DNA from: Tetracentron sinense
Lineage: Eukaryota > Streptophyta > Magnoliopsida > Trochodendrales > Trochodendraceae
NCBI GenBank assembly: GCA_015143295.1
Contig: CM026571.1
Location: 30,656,505-30,720,504 of the forward strand
Reading direction: 5' to 3'
Length of the DNA: 64,000 nt
A model generated the notes under the pieces. It was not told where the DNA came from and did no database searches. It saw only the letters and a program-made list of their open reading frames with translations. Of the stretch, positions 57,069 to 64,000 are shown piece after piece. Numbering within the stretch: position 1 is the first letter of the stretch; every line of letters starts with the position of its first letter. The translations under genes were made by a program, and so were the position numbers.

Positions 57069-59729
57069 TGTAGAGCCCCAGACTTTTTCATGCTTAAAAC
57101 ATGACACTTTCATTGTCATTTTGCCTTTTAAGAGGTATAATTAATAAATAAGGAAGAAATTGGAAATTTCTAAACATCAGAAATGTTCCTTTTCGAAGTA
57201 CGAACACAACGCAAGTTGAATCGTCAAAATCGGACGAACGAGTCAAAAGATATGGCCAAAACAGTCTGGACCTGCAGGCAATCGTAGCTCGGTTATGCGC
57301 TAAGGACGTAGCTCGATTATGCGCTGAGGACGTAGCTCGGTTAGGCACTAAGGACGTAGCTCTAGCTCTGATAACGTATACGTTGTGCGTCCGTTGTACA
57401 ACTCACAACGGGTACGTTGTACAGCACCACGGGCACGCTGTACATAAGACAACGGACAACATGTTCAGCACTGTCCACAACTGACAACGTGTTTGGCACT
57501 GTTCACAGCTCAACGAACTCAGCACTATGCACAACACAACGTGACAACGGGTTCGGCACCCTTCACAACGGACAACGTGTTTGGTACTATTCACAGCACA
57601 ACGTGTTTGGTACTATTCACAGCACAACGAGTTGGCACTGTTCACAGCACAACGAGTTGGCACTGTTCACAGCACCATGAGTTGGCACTGTTCACAGCAC
57701 AACGAGTTGGCACTGTTCACAGCACAACGAGTTGGCACTGTTCACAGCACAACTAGTTGGCACTGTTCACAGCACCACGAGTTGGCACTGTTCACAGCAC
57801 AACGAGTTGGCACTGTTCACAGCACAACGAGTTGGCACTGTTCACAGCACAACTAGTTGGCACTGTTCACAGCACAACGAGTTCGGCACTCGTGTTTTTA
57901 CAGAAATTTAGTAAGGGTATTATGGTCTTTTGTAGTTCACTCTTACCTTAAGAGTTTAACCCGAGCCTTTAGGGCATCATTCGACACTTAGAGAGATTGG
58001 GAGATAAGAAGAGAAGTGAAGGCGATTCCTAAACCTAGGGTTTCCAGTTTGGAGAGAAATCAAAGGGTTTTGAGACCCTAGATCACTCCCAGTCCGGTTT
58101 TTCTTCAAGATCTCGGCCCAAGCTCGTGCGAAGCTCGTGTTCCAAGCTAGGACAGCAACCTACAGTCGTTTGGAAGAGGGATTTCTTCCTCATCTCTTCA
58201 AGGTCGGTACTTCTTGCTACCCTCCTAGTTATAGTTCTTCTTTTCCCCTCATTTCTCTTTATTTTCTTTCACTTACTCATGTGCTATGAGATGGATGGTT
58301 GTGAATGGTGAATGGAGATGGAATGGGCGACTGGATGCCAATGGTTGTGTGTGATGAACAAATGGGGAAGGGCATTGTTCCAAATAATGAACATACATGT
58401 ATGATTTGAGTGAAAACCACCTAGAAAAGCATGTTGTAGGGTAAATCCATAATGAACACACCATGTTTGATGAAATGCCAAGGTGAATAAAGTGAGCTGT
58501 AAATTAGTAAATGCATGCCTAATAAATTCTGAATATTGCTAGGGCCTATGATAGTGTGTTTCCTGCTTTCCCTAAATGATATGAATATTACATTGCTCAA
58601 TCATTGATGCTATATGTGTTGTGAAATTACCCAAATGTCATCTTTAAATTTGAATGCAAGTATGTACACGGTTCCCACGAGCACGACATGCATGGCATGA
58701 TTTATCAAGGTTTTCAAGAACATGGTTAGAGGTGGGACATATCCCACGATATGTTTTACCTCGCTTTTCACAAGAAAACAAGAACCAACATTCCACGAGG
58801 GGTCTCCCCTCTCTCACAAGTGCATATCATGAAGAAGGGCCTCCCTTCCCTCGCAAGTACATACATATCATGAAGAAGGGTCTCCTTTCCCTCGCAAGTG
58901 CATTGCATAAAGAAGGGTCTCCCTTCCCTCTCAAGGCATCTCTCAAGGCATCTCACAAGTGCATCTCACAAGTGTATCTCACAAGTTACATGATCACAAG
59001 CAAGCACGCATGACATGCATGACATGACACGACATACAAGAATCAAGCAAGGTAGACAAGACAAGCTTTCAAGTACGAAAATATAATTCAAGCCAAGTCA
59101 AGTGCACAATGTTTTCAAGAGGTTTTATCGGCTTTCTACGAAATACAAGCATGATTATAAATTGTTTTACTTCCTTGTATGTTATGAATTGTTTCCGTCT
59201 GACATATACGAATTGCTCCTGATTATGTATTGCCATTGTTATGCTATAATTGTTGGTTAGTATTTAGTACCCGCTGAGTATTCCATGCTCAGCCGTACTT
59301 CTTATGTCGGCAGGTTCTGAGGGAGCTGCTGCTCCATTTGATGTTTGTGCTCCTGGTCCATGGGTGGAAGAGGAGTACGTCGAGGAGCCTTTGGAGGAAC
59401 CTCCCGTAAAGGGTTATCAGTAGGTGGTGTTAGATTCTGAGTGGATTAGCTGTGGGTGAGATGAGAGTTAGATTTATGTATTTTGGCAGGCATGTCCGCA
59501 CTTTCTTTTGGTTTCCTTTTTGTATGAACTTGGATTTACGAGTGTATATATACATAGAGGTTTGTTAGTCTTCCGCTGTGCTATATTCGAGTATGTTTCC
59601 GCTATTATTGTCCTCTATTATATATGCTCTGTGAGTTTTTGCAGGTTAGTTTGTCAAGCAAGTCATGTAAGCCATGATTAGTCGTCCAAAGTTCACTCTA
59701 ACTCCTAGGGTGGGTTTTGGGTCGTGACA
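57069..59729 (+). mobile_element. Ty3/gypsy solo LTR nested in Athila gag-protease
   Basis: 2,661 bp, TGTAGAGCCCCAG...GGTCGTGACA, flanked by tacta at 57064-57068 and 59730-59734. Same family as 32073-34738. The minisatellite has been remodelled into a homogeneous 25-bp array (57626-57890). The GAAGAAGGGTCTCCC repeats recur at 58800-58940. Confidence 0.93.
57626..57890. repeat. 25-bp minisatellite with four-unit higher-order repeat
   Basis: About ten near-identical units AACGAGTTGGCACTGTTCAC plus AGCAC. Variants at the unit start (CATGAG or CACGAG, AACGAG, AACGAG, AACTAG) recur every four units, giving a 100-bp higher-order repeat. Open frames across it are repeat artefacts. Confidence 0.88.
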
Positions 59730-59734
59730 TACTA

Positions 59735-60450
59735 TTTCGTGTATCATTGGAGATCACTCCATTGACCGGGCACTCCTTGATTTAGGAGCTAGTGTTAATA
59801 TATTACCTTTCTCGGTGTATGAGAAACTTTGCTTAGGAGAGCTTCGCCCCACATCCGTTATATTACAATTAGTGGATAGATCCATAAAAAAACCTCGTGG
59901 GATAGTTGAAGATGTTTTGATTAAAGTTGATAAATTTTTCTTTCCTGTCGACTTTCTTGTCCTTGACATGGAACCTGTGTGCAATTCAAAAAACCAAATT
60001 CCAATCATCCTTGGTCGTCCCTTCCTGGCTACTGCCAATGCATGTATAAACTGTAGGACTAGGGTGATGAAAGTGTCATTTGGTAACATGAAAGTTCGGT
60101 TGAATGTCTTCACTACTCCCGAACAACAATCGAAATGGGAAGATTGCTTCCTAGTTGATAAACTTGATAAGATATTTGAGGATGTCCCTCCTTATGTTTT
60201 AATTGATAATCCTTTAGAGGCATCATTCACTCATCTTAAACTCCCGGATCCCATCATAGAAAAATCCATAGGGTATGGTTATTCTTTGCTTAATTTCACT
60301 CATCTAAAAGGTTTTCCCTTGGAAAAACATAAAATGAGAGTCAAGCATAAAATTGCAAACTTGCAAAGGCGTAGAAAATCTCTATTTTCTGACTCGGATG
60401 GGCGTGTGCTCAAGGCTAAGGCCCAATATTCCGTCTACTTAGACGGTTGA
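59735..60450 (+). pseudogene. Athila protease region
   Basis: In frame with gag. It has the aspartic protease motif RALLDLGASVNILPFSVY, then LQLVDRSIKKPRGIVEDVLI, PVDFLVLDME and IILGRPFLATANACI, the conserved order of Athila/Tat protease. The frame runs on to a stop at 60448-60450 (QYSVYLDG). Reverse transcriptase does not follow, so pol is deleted here. Confidence 0.88.
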
Positions 60451-62290
60451 ATGATTTTTGAGATTGTCTGGCTGAAGACCTAAAACTTAGCACTTGTGGG
60501 AGGCAACCCATTGATTTTGTAGTGTCTTTTATTTTATTTTTAGAATTAGATTCTAAGTTTGGGGTTCCCTATTTTTTTTGAGTCTTTTTAATCACCCCTA
60601 CTATTTTTAGGGAGTCAGTTTGGGGTTTCCCTTACCTTTTTTGAGTATTTTTAATCACTCCTACTATTTTTAGAGAGTCAGTTTGGGGTTCCCCTATTTT
60701 TTTGAGTCTTTTTAATCACTCCTACTCTTTTTAGAGAGTCAGTTCGAGATCCCCAATTTTTTTTGAGTCAGTCTGTCCTACTGTTATCCACTATTATGAC
60801 TTGTGATGCTACTTGATTTCATTATGCCATATTATCTCATTGCATCTATTTTTGTGTGGATATTTCTTCTTTTGTACTAATCCTGTAGGTATTGTTTGGA
60901 CGAAGTTTGGAGTGGTTTGTATACATTCTTGAATTATTTTCACCCCTTTCCCCATGATTTGTTTTTCATGAGTCAGGTATTATTGTTCTAATCTCTTTTG
61001 TTCTCTATTTCTATTTTTACATTGGGGACAATGTAAACTTTAAGTTTGGGGTTGGGAAATAATAGGTCAGACTATTATTTTATTTACTAATCTTGGGTGA
61101 TTATGCAACCATGAATAGGGTAGATCATGCAAATACACTGAAATTTTTATTGATTGTTCTATTCTTAAATTTGAAAAATTGTGATGCATTTAGGGTAATC
61201 CAAATCTTATTGATAGGGCTGAATTTGAGATCACATAATCCCAAATAGACACTGTTTTTAACCATTGATTGAATTATAAGAGCTGAAATTATTTTTATGT
61301 CATGAATACACTTTGAAATTTGCACAAGCACTCTAATACATTGTCTAGTGGGGTTTGAAACCAAACTAATTGATTAGTGATTTTGTTAACTCATAGAAAA
61401 TTGAATAACCTAGAAATTGAACACTAACCTTGGCAAAAAAAAAAAATTTGATAGAAGAATGGGTTACCTGAACAAAGTTTTACACTTAGTAACCGGGCCT
61501 CTTGCCTCACTAATCATAGAGAGTTCGCGTCAAACCGTGTGATTTTTGGAATGGATAAAATAACCTAGTGTGACTAGTTTAAGTTCGTAGCCTATTTAAC
61601 TTGAATTAATAAGCCCTTAGAGGTGTATTAACACCTGGTACCCTAAAACCATCTGGTTTGGGAGTTACCGGCCTAACACTCGCTACATGGGTTATATAGA
61701 ATGCTTAATGGACTTAGATTCTGCACAGTCACACTTATAAAAGAAAAAGTATTGAATGAAAGCCTTGGGGTTGGTAGTTTAAATTAAAAGGAAATTCAAT
61801 GATAAATGAGAAGACAGAAAAACTGTTGAAAAGTAAGGTTGATGTCACACATTCGATTGTTAGTCACATTACACATCAAAGAAATTCTGACAAATATTTT
61901 ATGAGCTAATTTTTCAAACTGGGTAAGAATAGTGTGAAACTGAGAATGTGGAGAATTGAAAATTCAACCTTTTGAATAATTTTTGGATTATCTTGTATGT
62001 ATTGTGATTTTAAAATTTTTTAGTATATGTTCAATCAATGTTTTGAATCTTGCATGTTTTACTTGAGTCTATTGCACAATTACAGGGTAGTACAGATGTT
62101 TGTAGGTGTCATTACTGTAAACCTTCACGAGACTTCACTCGTCCTCTAGGGCCACCTAGAGGTTTAAAAGGCTTGTTGCATATGCAAAATGCAACCGGGG
62201 ATCCCACGAAAGGGGATGTAGGTTTAGTTTAGTTAAGTTTTATTATATTTTTCATTGCTTGAGGACTAGCAATGTCTAAGTTTGGGGTTG
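60451..62290 (+). other. Athila 3' non-coding region and polypurine tract
   Basis: No gene recognised. After GGGAGGCAACCCA (about 60499) comes a four-unit tandem array of about 68 bp (60555-60770) built on GTCAGTTTGGGGTTCCC and TTTTTAATCACTCCTACT. A TTTAAGTTTGGGGTTGGG block lies at about 61040. The likely polypurine tract TAAGTTTGGGGTTG directly precedes the 3' LTR at 62291. Confidence 0.65.
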
Positions 62291-63836
62291 TGATCGGTGC
62301 TAAATGTTATACATAAAAGCACCTCAAACTTAACTTGCTAATCATTTAGAGTAATTATTTATATTATTTTATGCTACTTGGTTGTTTATTCTTATTTCAG
62401 GTTCATACGAGGAAAAGAAGATAAAATGGAAGATTTACAAGCTTCAAAGACTCCAAAAATCTCAGAAAAAAAGAAGAGTAAAAGAAAGAAGAAGAAAAGA
62501 GAGCGAAATCGCAGAAATCTACCCTGATAAATCGATTGGCCAAAATCGCACTTCTATCAATAGAGGGGTAGTTTGGTAATTTTTCTTTATCCAAAATTTA
62601 TGAAACTTTTTGGGTAGATTCTAGATGACCTAAAGGAGCTATGTTTAAAATTTCGGGTCAATCCGATTAAAATTGAGCTCTCTAGAATTATTTGAAGTTC
62701 AGTGGCAAAACTGTAAATAGGGTGAAATAATATTCCGTGAATAGTGTTTCGTGAATAGTGTTTTAGTACTTCTAAACACTTTCCAACTCTATTATTGTCT
62801 TCCTAAATGATGGTTTAATCCTCATTCAACCCTAAGAGAGTTTAGAGAGAGAAAACGAAGAGTTGTACCTCAATTAGAACTCCTTATTCTAGAAGGACTC
62901 TATCTTTCTATCTTTTTCTATAAAAAGGAGAATTCTTAGCCATTATCAAGAGAGAGAGAGAGAGAAATTTGTAGAGATTTTGGATCTGAAGAAGAAAAGC
63001 TCTGGAGATCAAGGAAGTCATGAAGAGAAGTGCTGCAACTTTGTCCATGAAGATGTTGCATTCCTCCCTCACGATGAACTAATTTCCACTCTAGGGTTTC
63101 GATGAAACCCTAGTCAAGTAACTGTGTCCTTTATTTTGTTTTTATTTTAATTCTCTGCATTGTAAAACATTGATTGCATAATGAGAGGGTTGTTTTCAAA
63201 CAACCGGATTTATTTGAATTATATTTAATTTCAATGGAATTCTCAACCTTGTCTTAGGTATTATGAAATTGGAATTAAAATCACTTGTGTTAATTTTCTT
63301 TAGAATTTAAACATAGGTTTTATGCAATGGTTTTAAAATATCGAGAGATTAAATCTGAAGATATTTTATGCTAAGGGAAGACGAGTGATTACACAACCGT
63401 AGATTAGTGTGTATCATTCGTGCTAACCGAATATATGATATTCTAAGGATATAATCCCTTGAACTTTTCTTGAGCAGTTGAGAGGGGACGTGCTGTCACT
63501 CTAACTGGAATGTTTACAATTTAAGAGGTTATAATAAATTTAAAATAGAGATTAGTTATTAGGTTAGTGGTGGATTTGAAAACCCTAGATTTTCTCTCCA
63601 AAAGGATTTAAAAACCCAATTGTTTTTAGTCTAATTTAGAAATTTCATTTAAATAAGTTTAATTCATTGTTTTAGTTTAATCAAATCAAAATTCAATTGC
63701 CTCAATTATTAGTTTAAAATTAATCTGAATAAAAAGCAACGAAACCAGCGCAGTCCTCAGAGGAACGATACCCTTACTAGTACTATTCTACGGAATTATT
63801 ACTAAGAAGGAATAATTTAAGATTGACTAACGATCA
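62291..63836 (+). mobile_element. 3' LTR of the Athila element
   Basis: 1,546 bp, TGATCGGTGCTAAATG...CTAACGATCA, followed by TSD acatc. The small lysine-rich open frame at 62382-62579 (and 54342-54539 in the other LTR) is LTR sequence, not a gene. Confidence 0.92.
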
Positions 63837-63841
63837 ACATC

Positions 63842-64000
63842 TACAATGGTGACGACTGACAACTATCATCTGCAACGTCATTGGAATGACTAGCAAACTA
63901 CCTTACCTAACTGAGTATCAAACTCATGCATATTTTCAAATCTACATGAGTTTGAGGGAGAGTAATAGAGTCCATGTATGGTTATGATATGCATGAGATG
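63842..64000. other. Right flank of the Athila insertion
   Basis: Continues the sequence interrupted at 54250. No gene recognised. A GAGTTTGAGGGAGAGT stretch (about 63950-63965) resembles a copia polypurine tract but has no LTR visible after it before the window ends. Confidence 0.3.

Larger units (their letters stand above)
54251..63836 (+). mobile_element. Ty3/gypsy Athila-type element, internally deleted, with a nested solo LTR
   Basis: TSD acatc at 54246-54250 and 63837-63841. 5' LTR 54251-55740 (its last about 56 bp deleted), gag 55741-57068, solo LTR 57069-59729, protease 59735-60450, long 3' non-coding region, polypurine tract at about 62276-62290, 3' LTR 62291-63836. Primer binding site, gag N-terminus, reverse transcriptase, RNase H and integrase are absent. 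The LTRs align at a constant offset of 8,040 with about a dozen substitutions by eye, so it is the youngest element here. The DLGAS protease motif and the AAGTTTGGGGTTG tract fit Athila/Tat. Confidence 0.9.

Noticed and set aside
57417-57951. Several open frames of 64-91 codons
   Set aside because: Artefacts of the 25-bp tandem array in the solo LTR, open in more than one frame.
32073-59729. LTRs 32073-34738 and 57069-59729 as the two LTRs of one element
   Set aside because: Each has its own perfect TSD (gtaac, tacta), so they are separate solo LTRs.
54251-63836. Near-identical 1.5-kb blocks as a segmental duplication
   Set aside because: Blocks have TG/CA ends, a polypurine tract before the second and a matching 5-bp TSD, so they are an LTR pair.

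Overview
The window is plant nuclear DNA. It is AT-rich and made almost entirely of nested LTR retrotransposons from lineages typical of large flowering-plant genomes: Ty1/copia SIRE/Maximus, a second Ty1/copia family, Ty3/gypsy chromovirus (Tekay/Del-like) and Ty3/gypsy Athila. I found no intact host gene, rRNA, tRNA gene or CRISPR array. The only host-gene material is two relics: a 5'-truncated retrocopy of 6-phosphogluconate dehydrogenase (45399-46302) and a probable phenylalanine ammonia-lyase fragment (about 53645-53830). The species cannot be told from this sequence.

Layout. 1-3111: minus-strand gypsy LTR holding a copia solo LTR (929-2950, TSD ttaac). 3112-17599: SIRE material on the plus strand, namely an extra 3' ORF (3210-4544), an LTR (5288-6686), and gag-PR-INT (6749-17599). 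Its gag zinc knuckle is split by a second SIRE element (7658-15618, TSD gacat), whose 3' LTR holds another copia solo LTR (12297-14604, TSD gaatg). 17600-19981: two truncated gypsy LTRs. 19982-41675: a copia element whose 5' LTR is split by a complete minus-strand Tekay-like chromovirus (21586-36868). That chromovirus carries solo LTRs at 27019-29562 and 32073-34738. 41676-44135: gypsy LTR. 44136-50013: 3' half of a minus-strand SIRE with the 6PGD retrocopy inside its LTR. 50014-53318: gypsy LTR with a third copia solo LTR (50196-52390, TSD ataag). 53319-54250: diverged repeats and the ammonia-lyase relic. 54251-63836: a young Athila element (TSD acatc) whose gag-PR frame is cut by a solo LTR (57069-59729, TSD tacta).

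Reading the interruptions from outside in gives an insertion order at least six layers deep (SIRE, gypsy LTR, gypsy LTR, copia, chromovirus, solo LTR). All coding frames carry stops or frameshifts, many of them TGG to TAG/TGA or CAG to TAG, as expected from decay of methylated cytosines.

The least ordinary signals are: (i) SIRE elements that carry, inside the element and ahead of the extra 3' ORF, a copy of the palindrome cluster plus TATA box found in their own LTR, which suggests an internal promoter; (ii) a frame-preserving 183-nt GT-AG intron candidate between gag and protease of the chromovirus (30031-30213); (iii) the 6PGD retrocopy with poly(A) and target-site duplication; (iv) family-specific palindrome clusters just upstream of TATA boxes in several unrelated LTR families.
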